Assembly (NCBI GenBank): GCA_003640385.1
Contig: RCAB01000199.1
Location: 1 to 64,000, forward strand
DNA length: 64,000 nucleotides
From: Setaria digitata
Taxonomy: Eukaryota; Nematoda; Chromadorea; Rhabditida; Setariidae
Direction: 5' to 3'
In this document: piece by piece, positions 1-16,603 of the stretch
Layout of the letters: every line of letters starts with the position of its first letter
How positions within the stretch are numbered: the first letter of the stretch is position 1
Program-made: the position numbers and the translations under genes
The notes under the pieces: model-generated
Seen by the model: only the letters and a program-made list of their open reading frames with translations
Told to the model about the DNA's origin: nothing
The model's database searches: none

Positions 1-1988
1 AAAAAAAAAAAAATGCTGAATTTTTTCTATCAGTCAGTGGAGAACATTTTGGGAGGAAGATTAACAACAGTGAGGGATAAATTACCTGTTGTATTCCATA
101 CCTGATCTTTTTTGCTTAAACATTTAATGGATAAGGGTGGTAATAAAACCAATAGGAAAGTATCGTGTTAATGAATGATATGTTTTTAATTGGAAATGAA
201 ACTTCATGATGATGATTTCTTGAAGCTTATCATGCTATTTCCTCTTATCATTACCTAGTTCTTTTTGTTCCCTGATAAAATAGAAACATTTTCTGTTCAG
301 ATATTTTTCCTTTTGTATTTCACCTTCAGTAAATGTCATTGTAGATAGATCTTAGGGAAGAGTGGAAAATGTAACGGTAGAATTAACGAAAGGGAAATTT
401 CGATCTCTCAGTTCTGACTGCTACTTTTGCTACATATCAGGCATTCGCGCATTTTCATTCATGAGCGTTATTTGACTTGTTATCCAGGACTTACTTAAAA
501 ATATATCGAGAATTACCAGCATCTTTTTCCAAATAAGTCGTCTTTTTGGATTCTAGATTCTCATACAAAAACTTCGCCATCTTAATTTTTAATGACACAG
601 CTTTAATTAGCGAACAAGATGAAATCGACTAGGTGTAAATCTTTCGTAAGTCATAAATCAATGATGAAGTTAGACAAGCCCTTTTGTCTATTTTTACAAC
701 CAAAATTATTAGTTCCTTTTTCAAATTATTGGCTTTTTCTCGACCCCCCGCCGATCAGTGTTGTTCGTTCATTTCCCATGATGTTCCAGTAGTACATTAA
801 ATTTTTATGTTGTTCCTTGAAAACCTGCTGAAATCCATCAGTGCTATATTTTAAGAAAATTAAAAAGCTACCATTTTTGTCCTAGAGCTAGTCTGACTCT
901 TGTCTCCTGTCTGTTGAAATTAGCTCCTATTTTCTGCTACACTAATTTCATCTCCTCCACTGATCAATTCCATTGCTAATGATTCGGAATGAAATGCTTC
1001 GAAAAGTTCTATGCAAGAATTTCAGTTTTTTTTGTGCTACTTCTTCTTCAGGATATTTTCTGTCTTCTTCTCATATGAATGTTTAGTAACAACTGANCTT
1101 TTTGCGCTACTTCTTCAGGATATTTTCTGTCTTCTTCTCATATGAATGTTTAGTAACAACTGAACTTTGATTTACTCAACTGGCTGCTTTCTTGGCCAAG
1201 TCAATATAACTAATTTAATCTTTAGCAATAGGACACACCCAACTGCAATAATCCATGTTAATTTATTATTATCTGTCAAAAAGATTTCATTTATTTTATA
1301 CATTAAGATAACAAACCAAGCGGAATCAGTTAATGTTTATGTATGGCAAAAAAGAACTTGTTTTCGAGTACGACTTTTAGTAATACAATTGAAAGAAAAA
1401 AAGAAACTCGTTTTCAGTGGCAGACTGATAAGATTAAAATAAAACTGCAATGACCGTTCAGCATTAACAAAGTATAGTAGCAGATATTATCAGTTAACAG
1501 TGGATAGAAATTGAACTCAGATAGCGGTAATTTTATAGAACAGTAATCTCTGCAAGTAATATCCATCCAGTGAAGTGAACTACCAACTCATCAGCATAGC
1601 GAACACGCAGTGTAAAATAGAGTGAAATAAAAGAAATTGGACGAATGTATGTATCCTAAATACATAAAATTAAATTTTACAAATTTCAAAAAGCAAAGGA
1701 AAAAAGGATGAATTAATGACTCTTTTTTTTTAGTACATTAGTAAATATCAGATCTGCTTATAATTCCAATTCCAATGCAAGCATACAAAAATATAAATTT
1801 TATGTGAATTAAAATTTAGTAAAAAATTTAAAATGAAAATTGGGCGGTTGATTTAAATAAAGTGGAATGTGATATGCCGCATTATTATTGTTCAGCTTTG
1901 CTCTCGTAGGGAGCGCGCGATCCGATTGATCACTAAGCAGCGTGATAAGACGAATTAAGCGGTCCAGAAACTTGATAACCACTCAGGA
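1..1988. other. Intergenic, no gene recognised
   Basis: The stretch is AT-rich with frequent stops in all frames. The only long open frame (1167-1442, +) has no splice context or recognisable protein pattern. An approximately 67-bp direct duplication flanks a single N at 1097. The last 100 bases before the MSP-domain gene are less AT-rich and probably hold its promoter or 5' UTR. Confidence 0.6.
1028..1165. repeat. Direct duplication around single N (1097)
   Basis: Bases about 1029-1096 and 1098-1165 are near-identical, differing by a three-base deletion (one CTT unit) and a few substitutions at the left edge, with one N exactly between them. This is best read as two overlapping contig ends joined without merging, not a biological repeat. 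Confidence 0.8.
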
Positions 1989-3001
1989 ATGGCCGATTTT
2001 GTGCTAAAACTTGATCCTAGCGAACGAATTACCTATGTTGGGAAGAAGCTGGGAGAGGAACCTTGTCCAACGACCCTCAAAATTACCAATCCCACATCGG
2101 TCCGACGCTCTATTCCAACACTCTTCCGTCACTTTTCCGTTCTCTGCTCATTCTCATACAGGAACTAGCATCCGGTGAGTTTCAGGATCGACAGGCATGC
2201 AAGGTGAAATGCACCTCCAACGAAATGTTCCGAATCCGTCCTCCTGTTTTCGCGCTGAAGCCTGGCGAAGAGACAACCGTCAAGGTGAAGATGAAATCTT
2301 CATTAATTATTCCTTCTCTTAAAATCTAACGAAAACCTTTCTAGTTAACTTTCAATGCGGGAAAAACAATACCCGACAGTGGGAAGCACTACTTTGCAGT
2401 ATACTATATCAAGGCAACTGATGAGAACAAAGCACCAAGAGCATGTTGGGCAGACCACAAAGGAGACCCAAATGGAACAAAAAGGTAAAATGCACCTTAA
2501 TTTGATAATGTGATTATCATACTGATAACAGTATTAAATGATTGATGATAAGAGACGGGAAGAAAGTAATGTAAATCCGGTTTTTCTCCAGGCTCTATGT
2601 AGACTTTAAGAAAGAAGATGGCGAAGAAAAGAAGGAGGAGGGTGAGAAAAAGGAAGGTGAGGAAAAGAAGGAAGGTGAAGAGAAAAAGGAGGGTGGTGAG
2701 GAGAAGAAGGAGGAGGAGAAGAAAGAGGAGGAGAAGAAGGAAGAGAAAGGTGAAGAGAAGAAAGAGGAAAAGAAGGAGGAAGATGAGAAGGTTAGTCATT
2801 CATCAGCGGGAAAAAAAGTGCTAAAATTTTATGCTATACTTTTTATAGGAATTTAAAAAAAAAGAAAGAGAAAAAACTGAGAAAATATTTGAATTTATTA
2901 CTGTATTGCAGAAAGAGGAAAAGAAGGAGGAGGAAAAGAAAGAGGATGAGAAAAAGGACGAAAAGAAGGAGGAAGAAAAGAAAGAGGAGGAAAAGAAATG
3001 A
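1989..3001 (+). CDS. MSP-domain protein with Lys/Glu-rich tail
   Basis: Five exons keep phase: 1989-2099, 2186-2284, 2345-2484, 2592-2790, 2912-3001, giving 212 residues. Residues about 5-115 form a major sperm protein (MSP) domain, an immunoglobulin-like fold; visible hallmarks are KLDPSERITYVG near the start, then KVKCTSNEMFRIRPP, FNAGKTIPDSGKHYFAVYY and the GTKRLYVDF strand. The rest is a low-complexity run of KKEE-type units rich in Lys and Glu, split by the last intron. Unlike VAP proteins there is no C-terminal membrane anchor or coiled coil ending in a hydrophobic segment, so an ER-tether role is unlikely. MSP-domain proteins in nematodes serve sperm motility or as cytosolic scaffolds; which applies here is unknown. 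CTCAG lies 2 bases upstream of the start codon and could be a spliced-leader acceptor. The first exon-intron junction (2099/2100) was placed by domain continuity. Confidence 0.87.
2592..3001 (+). repeat. Coding low-complexity Lys/Glu tract
   Basis: Imperfect GAGAAGAAGGAG-type purine repeats encode the charged tail of the MSP-domain protein and are interrupted by an intron (2791-2911). Long open frames on the opposite strand here are mirror images of the purine tract and are not genes. Confidence 0.8.
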
Positions 3002-4243
3002 AATTTTAAAAAGTAAAAGAGAGAACAGAGAGGATAACAGTTTTGAATATGAATTTTAATAGCAAAATTATAAAATGACAAAAAGATGAATTTTTTTTTT
3101 TCTTTTCAAATTTTTATTTATTAGTGCTAAAAATTTCTATTACTTTGGTAGCACATTACTTTTCTTTTCTCTCTCTCTCTCTCTCTCTCTTTCACAAAGA
3201 CACTTTTCCCCCTCTTCTTTCACCAAAATCTTTTTTTTTTTTTTTCAATTGAAAATTTAAACAGCTTAAATATGTAAAATGATATGGATTGATGATTGGA
3301 ACAGATTATCAGATCAGATCGGATCACTTATCAATGATCACAATAGTAATATGAAGAATGTAGCGCGCTACTTGTGTATTTTAGGACCGTTGAAATGTCA
3401 TTACTCGCACGCGCAGTAACTAACCGTTTTGAAATAAACGATATTTTATTGTACTACTACTTAATTACTCTCTAATTAGTACTCATCTCATTAAATCTCA
3501 TTCATCCATGTATTAAATCCAATTCTGTTTTGTATATTGAAGGACTATTATTAGTCTAGCATTGTACTGTAATTCACTAATGAACGGTAGCTAAATTAGA
3601 GAATTTTATATTATGTAAATTGCGAAAGCTTTCATGAAGCTTAACAGCAGTATTCCATTGAGTTTTGCTTAATAAATCCAAAATGAGTTTTAAACCATAT
3701 ATTTTTGTACTACATGATGCTAACGAATTACAGATAAGAGGAGCAGGAAAATGAAAGAAGAGCTGAATAGGTAAGGTTCAAATGCTGATGAAAGAAGTTT
3801 AGTTCATTGAATTCCATGCACAATACAGATTTCTTCTATTTTCTAGGATAGTCATTCATGCTACACAGAAATCCCGGGATGAATTTCGGAGTTTGTTTGG
3901 TAGAGGAAGGTGAAGATCGAATGACCCTCACTGAACTGACACTAATGACTTATTGCTTTGATTAAATGACTGTCAATGATGTCAGTCAGTACTGCAAAGG
4001 TTTTTCGAACTAATGCAAAATGATACGGAAGGGTACTGGATGAACGAAAATCACATTATATGATAATGCTGAAGGATTATAATTACGCTATATATTCCTG
4101 TCTTATTAATTAATAAACTCTCTTATTACACTTCCTTATCATTCAGATAAATGTGAGATGGTTGGAGATGTTGAAATACTGCAAACAAAATCATTTTAAT
4201 TAAACTAATAATACTCATACACACTCACCAACCGTAATCCATG
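3002..4243. other. Intergenic and 3' flank of the MSP-domain gene
   Basis: The region holds poly-T runs, a CT microsatellite (about 3164-3191) and an AATAAA at 3433-3438 that could serve the MSP-domain transcript. I see no supportable exon between 3440 and 4243. Confidence 0.5.
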
Positions 4244-4462
4244 TTACTCGATTACGAGGTCAGGGTAAGGCTCTCTCAAGCGAGGTCGAGACACCTCACA
4301 GATAGCTCCAGCCTCATCTTGCGCGAAGCCAAGTTTGACCTCGGCACCCTTCGGATTCATGTAATCTTGCCTACAGAAAGCTTCAATAGTGCGACGAGTT
4401 CTAAACGGAATGCGCCAAATTCACAAATTTTGAATTTGATTTCTCTTTGCAAAAGGAGCCAT
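4244..4462 (-). CDS. Tentative small protein, divergent from MCM2
   Basis: Two exons on the minus strand keep phase: start codon 4462-4460, exon 4425-4462, a 54-base intron ending in TTTCTGTAG, exon 4244-4370 with a TAA at 4246-4244. The product would be 54 residues, hydrophilic, with no signal peptide or membrane segment; it includes YMNPKGAEVKLGFAQDE. The second exon is markedly less AT-rich than its surroundings, which is the main reason to consider it coding. TTCCTAG at about 4508-4502 could be a spliced-leader acceptor, but an out-of-frame ATG (4497) lies between it and the chosen start, which weakens the model. I do not recognise the family. The overlapping plus-strand open frame (4241-4501) looks like its shadow. 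The start lies about 170 bases from the MCM2 start, so a shared bidirectional promoter is possible. Confidence 0.38.
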
Positions 4463-4616
4463 TCAGGAATGAAGCGTGAAATGAGGAGGTGGAACATGTA
4501 GCTAGGAAGAGAAGTAGTCCAGTAGCTCAGTTATTCACGTATAACGTGAGAAAAGTTCAACAAAAGATTTGATACAGTAATATTTCAGGCCTTCAACGAA
4601 ATAACTGTTCTGTTAG

Positions 4617-4629
4617 TTGGTTTCAGATC
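4617..4629 (+). promoter_or_regulatory. Candidate spliced-leader acceptor of MCM2
   Basis: GTTGGTTTCAG ends at 4626, three bases before the MCM2 start codon at 4630. It is a strong nematode acceptor with no donor in a plausible upstream exon, as expected for trans-splicing. It supports the chosen start. Confidence 0.6.
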
Positions 4630-10182
<5,553 letters not shown>

Positions 10183-11244
10183 CTGATAACCGATAAGTTC
10201 TTTTCACTCCTTACCAATGCATCAATGTTATGTATGTTGTTGAAATAAGTTAATGTCATACCTTTAATTAAAATGCATTTAACTATTGTTACACATTAGA
10301 GGCAACTTCAGTGTATTCGTGCTTTTTTTATTGGTGAGCATGGAGTTAAAATTGTTTTAACTAGGTTTTATGCATTGAATTCGAAATGTATCTGCGATTT
10401 TGCCATGGTTAGATAGTGAATTTACCCGATAGCTTTTTTGGATATTTCATCAACTCCATGATTTCTGTATCTTTTGCATCTTTGACTTAACATTTCCCAT
10501 GCGGTTGGTTACATGTGCTGTTCTTCCATATCAATTTAGATATCATTAAATTAATCTAGGTATTGCAAACAGAGTTTCTTCTTGAGATAGACAAAGTGGA
10601 AACATCAGTTGTATGTGTATGTACTAAAGGCAGAAGATTTTTGAATTGTTTATTGAATTAATGATATTTAAATGTATTATTTTGCTTTTGAATTTTCAAA
10701 ATTTGTATTCCCCTAATTTTCTCACTATTTCACATGGATGCGCCTTAAAGAGTTGCTAGAAATTTAAACGTGAGTCTTTACAAGGCTTTTGTGGAATTTT
10801 CCATTCCCACGCACGATCTTTCTAACAGTTTTTTTTTAACCTTCAGTCGATCAGCTAGATTGCTGCAGTTCTTTCAGGGATACTCCAATTCGTACTGATC
10901 TGCCTTCCATCTCTGAATACTTTTCTAATCTCTGAATTCCTTCTGAATTGTTCCTCAGAAGAACAAATTGGAATAATACAGGCACTTAACTAACAAACAG
11001 TGATTTATGGCTGGTTTTATAAAATGTCAAATGTAAAAAAAAAAAATCTTTTCATACGTTTTCTCAATTTTTTGGTCATCTTTGCTGCTGCTTGATGTTT
11101 TATATTTCTCATTACAAATGCAAAGATATTCAGGAAACTTTCAAAATATTAATATTCCTTTTTTGTGATGTGATTATGGCAGCTAAAGACTGATCATATC
11201 AATTATGGGAAGTGTTTAGTAGCTTACTTCCCTTTCACTGAATT

Positions 11245-11350
11245 CAAGTATTTATATTCATGAATTTTACAATAAGTAGGAAAGCTTTTTCTAATCGTAG
11301 TTTTAAGGATTTACATCCATGAATTTTCACAATAAGCATTATAGCTCTTG
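11245..11350. repeat. Diverged tandem duplication
   Basis: A unit containing ATTCATGAATTTTACAATAAG (about 11255-11278) recurs as CATCCATGAATTTTCACAATAAG about 60 bases later, with similar flanks. The copies differ by several substitutions and small indels. Confidence 0.6.
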
Positions 11351-13247
11351 CTTCCGAAATGTTCATTAACTCTGCGAAAATTACCTCACTATCTTAAATA
11401 TAATGCGGTTTTCATAGTTTCGTCTCATTATGTTAATATTTTAATAAATGATTTCTGCTTCTTATTTTGATTTGTTTTGGCACCTTTTTTATACTCTATT
11501 TTGCTAGCTTTTTTGAAAATTTGAAATTTATTAACACTTTTGATGGTGTGGTAATAAAACACTTGTTTGAATAATGCAAACTTCAGAAATCATGCGCCGA
11601 ATTTCTCTCCAGCAAAATAAACATTTGCATTAATTAGAATCACCTCTCGATGTCGCATAACATCGTTGCAACCTGTCTTGTGGAGAATTTGTAGCGTTAA
11701 TTGCCCCTTCGAATGATTTCCTCTTTCACTCATATTTAAATATCCCAAGTAAAGGCTATCCCTCTAAATTCAAACGAATTTCTATGATTTAAATAAAATT
11801 ATTAAAATGTTAAATAATACTAAAATTGTTTGCAATAACGATCCAAATAAGTTGCAGTGATGATAGGGGGGAGAAAAAACGAATACATCTCGGAGCTAAT
11901 TATTTCTAATGATACATGAATTGTCATGTGTAATTACTGCTCATTTTTTCCATGTTTTTTCTTTTTTTTGTTCTGCCTGACATACATTTTGAAATATTTT
12001 GTCCAATGAAAATGTGCTGCAAACTTTTCAAAATATTATGTTTCTTTTAAAATGATTTTTCGATCTATTTTTCCTATTAGAAATCTAAGTGGAAAAGATC
12101 GATTCCAAGCATTGTGATGAATAAAAGTAAATTTTTTTTAGGCCAAAGATGACTGACTGTAAATATCTGATAAAATGCTAAAATTATCCTTTTTCAATAT
12201 TCGTTATATTTTTTCTTCTTTTGTTTTTTTGTTTTCGTTTGCTTTTTAGAATTGAAACTCGTAGCCTATTGTCATTTTTCATAGCATATATTTACTAATT
12301 TGATTAATTTTTCTCGTTTAAAGTATCATCGAATTAAAACAATTCAGCCCACAGAGACAATAAATGATAGTTGCTCATATGAAATTGATGTTAAATTTAT
12401 TTAAACTTTTTTTTTTTGTTTATTACCTTTTAGAAAAAGGGAAAAATGCTTTGGTATAGTTTATTTCTACTCTGCACGATATTATCAAATGCAGAAAATA
12501 TTTCTGCTATATCGATAAGTTTTTCTTTTTTCCTTAATTTAAATTACGAGAAATCATTATTGATAATTATTTTTTGATATTTATTTGGTTTTGTGAAGAA
12601 ATAGTTGATAGAAATGGAAATGATTATTTTTAGGTAATTTGCTAAATTAAATCATTTATAAAAATAATCTTCCCTATTTCTCAATTTATATTTTTTATCA
12701 ATTTCAAAATTGCATCCGCTGATGATCATCGATAATATACATTCATTTTGAAGATATTCAACATTTTTACATTTAAAAATAATTGCTCTTCATCTTTCTT
12801 TTTTATTAAATTCTCTTATCAAATCGTATTCAATTCTTCCTTCAATTGCTATTTTTAGGCTTAATTATAGTGAACATTTATTAGGCAAAAAATTTTCTCA
12901 TTCTTAAGTAGCTAGATCTTTTTCTATAATCAATTTCTATTAATTGCGATTTATTCTTCCAGTAGATAGTGCAATGATCATATCAAAAGAACAAAACGAA
13001 TATTGGCATTTTATTGAGCTGTTTTGTAGATATTGTCAAACTGAATATTATTAGATCTAACTGTCAAAACTATTCTTTTCCTGAAAAGAACTACTTTTTT
13101 TTTTTTTAGAATAGAAATTAAACTTCTTTATGACTATATAAGAGCTTTTTGAGTAACTTCTTATATTTTATGTTGGCTTAGATTTCGGAAACGAATAGGA
13201 ATATCATCCTTTCTATCGTTTTCATGTAATTCCCCATTCCCTACTAT

Positions 13248-13326
13248 ATCATCTTTATCACTTGATCTAGATAGTAATAATAAAAAAAAATCATCTTTAT
13301 CACTTGATCTAGGTAATAATAGAAAA
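13248..13326. repeat. Tandem duplication of about 40 bases
   Basis: ATCATCTTTATCACTTGATC followed by a TAGTAATAATA-like tail occurs twice in direct succession, separated by a poly-A run, with very few differences. The low divergence suggests a recent local duplication. Confidence 0.7.
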
Positions 13327-13769
13327 TAAAAGAACTATACAATGTTTTAAGAATCATGCTTCATCCGTTTTCATTCCTTTTACTGCAATTGATAAGATGA
13401 TACTTTCACATCGTTGATACTCCTCAAATAGCTAAGATTTCCATGCAGATTTATCATAAAACAATAATTGATAAGGAGTATCACTACTAAATAACCCTCT
13501 TCCAGAAATCATCCATGAATAATGGATGGTAAAATAGTAAATAAATATTGATTCCTTTCCCTCTGTCCAAAATTAATCTCATTACAAAAATAAAAATTAT
13601 AAATATATATATATATATATACTAAAACAGTAGTGAGTTAAAAAAAAAGTTTGCAATTAAAAGCAATGTGAAAATAATTTTTATTACTTATTTAATTTGA
13701 CAAAATTAGGTCCTATTATCACGATTATTTTGAATTTATTTGATTTAAACCAGTTCATTTCGATTAGTG

Positions 13770-14086
13770 ATGTTAGCAAAGTTGTATTTACAGACTTTTA
13801 CTCGAGATCAGTTACCTTACAAAGATGAGAGTCTACTAACGTATTATGATAATTCAATGGACGATTTTCTCGGCAATGAAAAGTTCAAACGTAGTTTTTA
13901 TGGCTTATTCAAGTAAGTTAATTCCTCCTTTTTTTTTTTTCTTTTTTTAAGGATAAAATTTAAAACAAACATAATTAAAAGCTGAATTTGAATTAATTTT
14001 GATTTCGTTTTGTCCATAGACCGCTTTTTCTTTCTTCCATGATTATCATCGCAACATTCCCATGGATTATTTATTTATCAGTGTGA
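13770..14086 (+). CDS. Tentative small C-terminally anchored membrane protein
   Basis: Two exons keep phase: 13770-13912 with a textbook GTAAGTT donor, and 14020-14086 after TTTTGTCCATAG, ending in TGA. The product is 69 residues. The first 50 residues are polar with charged patches (for example YDNSMDDFLGNEKFKRSFYG). The second exon encodes a single hydrophobic segment (SSMIIIATFPWIIYLSV) running to the last residue, as in a tail-anchored or small single-pass membrane protein. An in-frame TAA at 13746 precedes the start. An alternative reading is that 13794 is a splice acceptor (TATTTACAG) of a gene with further upstream exons, but I find none. The family is not recognised. The support is the open frame, the phase-matched junctions and the coherent membrane segment in a region otherwise rich in stops. 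Confidence 0.5.
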
Positions 14087-15948
14087 TAATGATTAGTTTG
14101 AACTTGAGGAAAAAATTTTATTTTTTAAAGATTTAAGCTTGAAAATTTACTCGTTTTATTCCTTATGGTTACGATCTACCCCAGTTGATGACTGAAGTGT
14201 TTTTTTAAGTGCTTAATTTCTACAACTTCCACATATTCCTGGAGTTTTAATTTAATTAATTAAAATTGTCCTCTTCAAATATTAATCATCATTTTTTGCT
14301 CATTATTTGTGATCAAATTTTTCACATGAAATGAATCAATGAATTAAATTTCAGAAAAATGAATGAAGGATCAAAATATCGAAGAAAATTCGGGATGTAA
14401 TCACTCAAGTTGCAGCAGCAGTGGTGGTAATATAGCGCTGTGATGCTTTTTCTTTTTAAATTTCGTGTGACTCTTTTTTTTATTGCTTTTCCTTACTCTG
14501 TAAAGCAACAGATTTAAAGGTATTGTGAGAAAGAACTAAAAACAAAATTCAAATTTTATCAAAAATTTCTTATTTTTTCGTTTTTGTTTTTTTTTTTTCT
14601 TTTTTTTTTTTTTTATTGAAGCATGTTTCCGCTTCCTCTTTATGATAATCGTAGCAGTGAAGGAAGACAAGGCTGAAAAGTTTTACTAACATTCAAGTGA
14701 TCAGAGATTAGCAAAACTTTTATTCTCACTTATAATTTTATTTTAAGGAAAAATTACTTATTTAGTTGTCCATGCGTATACTATGAAAGCACAGTGTATG
14801 ACGACTGTCTTATTAATACCTTTAAACAGCTAATAAGTGCTTAGAAGGTTTGAAAATTAGAAAAATGAAATTACCTTCTCGTACCACATTCACTGCTAAT
14901 CAAATATATCGCGCAGCTAGCTACCAATCAAGTGACAATCATCTCCAGATAGCAAATATTCTGAATTGAAATAAGAACGTTTTATCATATGAGGTTGATC
15001 ATATGAAGGTATCAATATTTTTTTCGTTTTTATTCAAATTGGAGCAAGCATCATTCACGCATAATGAGTTTCTCCATTACTGACCCGTTAACTTTTTACT
15101 TGAGATGTGTAATTTCCTGGATAATAATATTCAGCAATTCAATGTACGTTAACGAGATAAGAATTTCCTAATTGTTCAGTGGGTAATATTGGCAAGTACT
15201 TTTTCGTCAATGAAACATTAAAAAAAAAAAAAACTGCAAGAAAGAACAGTGTAGATGGAATATTTACAACGAAACAACGTATGTAGGTAGTAACATTTCG
15301 GCTGAAATAAACAAGTAATTTCAAATACCCAAAAAAAAAATCGATTGATTAATCTTTTTATAAGTACTAGCCAATCTTTTCATATTTAAAAATAGTCATA
15401 TTTGAAGCTTTGATATGCCAATTATATTACTAAAATCAGTATTTAGTTGATGAAAAATGGACCTTAGCTTATTCATTTCAGATCTATTTTATATATTTTC
15501 AAGATATTACAAACCGTACGATTGGTAGAATTTACATCATGATATATAATAAAGCTGCAACAGTATTTCTAGTTAATGCAAAAGAATGAGCTGGGATTAT
15601 AGTCGAAAATTCATTTTCAAAATTTTAGACTTTAAAGTATTCAAGAGTACATCCAGATACCACTTGAAATCTCGAGAAGTAATACAAGCAAACTAAATTG
15701 TGCAGAAAAGAAAAAAAATAATAAACAACAAAAACAAAAACAGTACAGACGCACGCAACACATATATACACATAACGACTTTTCGTTTGAAAAAAAAAAA
15801 AAAAAAAAAAAAAATTCAAAAGAAAGACTTCAAGCAAATGCAGTTCTGCCTGAACAGAATAGTATCCCTTAGTATGAAATATCAAAATATATTATAACTT
15901 AATCTATTCTTTTATTACATTACTATTTTCTCGGATGAAAAAGGAGTT

Positions 15949-15980
<32 letters not shown>

Positions 15981-16603
15981 TTTTTCACAAAACAGAACTT
16001 AAAACGAGATGAGCTAAATCCGATTGAAATAGAATAACCTCGTTCCAATTTCAAAATTTAATCAAACCTGCTATCCCACTGCTTTGCTAATGTATTTGTA
16101 ATTTAGATTTACTCTATGAAAATAATTATTCATAATCAAAACAAACAATTACAAGTGTGAGGAATCTTCAATGAATACATGCAAATATATAAATAGGACA
16201 GTTTACATCGTTCACTGCGTTCAAAAACCACGCATTTCATTACCAACGAATACGTCATTAAATGACACAATAGTTTTATACTCAATATTAAATTTAAAAT
16301 TATGTAAAATGCTGGAAAATAAAGAGATGCAGTAAATCTTACAAAATCCTAAACATATGACTTTTAAAAAGCTAAATATGGCGCTTCCAATTACAATAAA
16401 CATATTTAAAAAGCGGTTGATAAGTCTTTAAAATATTCAAAATGCTATACGAGGTGTTGAATTTCAGTGAGTAAAAACCTGAAGAGATGGTCAAATGTTT
16501 AAAAGTTCTGGAATGGGATGTGAGGCAAAGAAATAAAAAATGACCGAAAAGAAAGGCAAAGGGACACGGAACAAGCATTTACAACCGGCTTTTTGTTTCA
16601 TTT
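14087..16603. other. AT-rich intergenic stretch, nothing recognised
   Basis: Poly-T and poly-A runs (14585-14615, 15210-15232, 15790-15813, 15958-15985) and short open frames without splice logic fill this stretch. The right edge is the 3' flank of the minus-strand MADF-BESS gene. No RNA gene or mobile element was seen. Confidence 0.55.

Larger units (their letters stand above)
10183..13769. other. Long AT-rich spacer, no gene recognised
   Basis: The first few hundred bases are probably the MCM2 3' UTR, though no clean AATAAA is evident close to the stop. The rest is very AT-rich with many poly-T runs and no open frame of useful length on either strand. Two local duplications are visible (about 11245-11350 and 13248-13326), and an AT dinucleotide run lies near 13600-13620. 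Confidence 0.6.

Noticed and set aside
1167..1442. 91-residue plus-strand frame near the left end
   Set aside because: Starts at the duplicated N region, has biased Lys/Ile composition and no recognisable pattern or splice context.
2497..3081. Antisense Leu/Phe/Ser-rich open frames
   Set aside because: They are the reverse complement of the purine-rich exons of the MSP-domain protein and lack independent support.
4241..4501. 86-residue plus-strand frame
   Set aside because: It overlaps the better minus-strand model; no acceptor or donor makes it part of MCM2.
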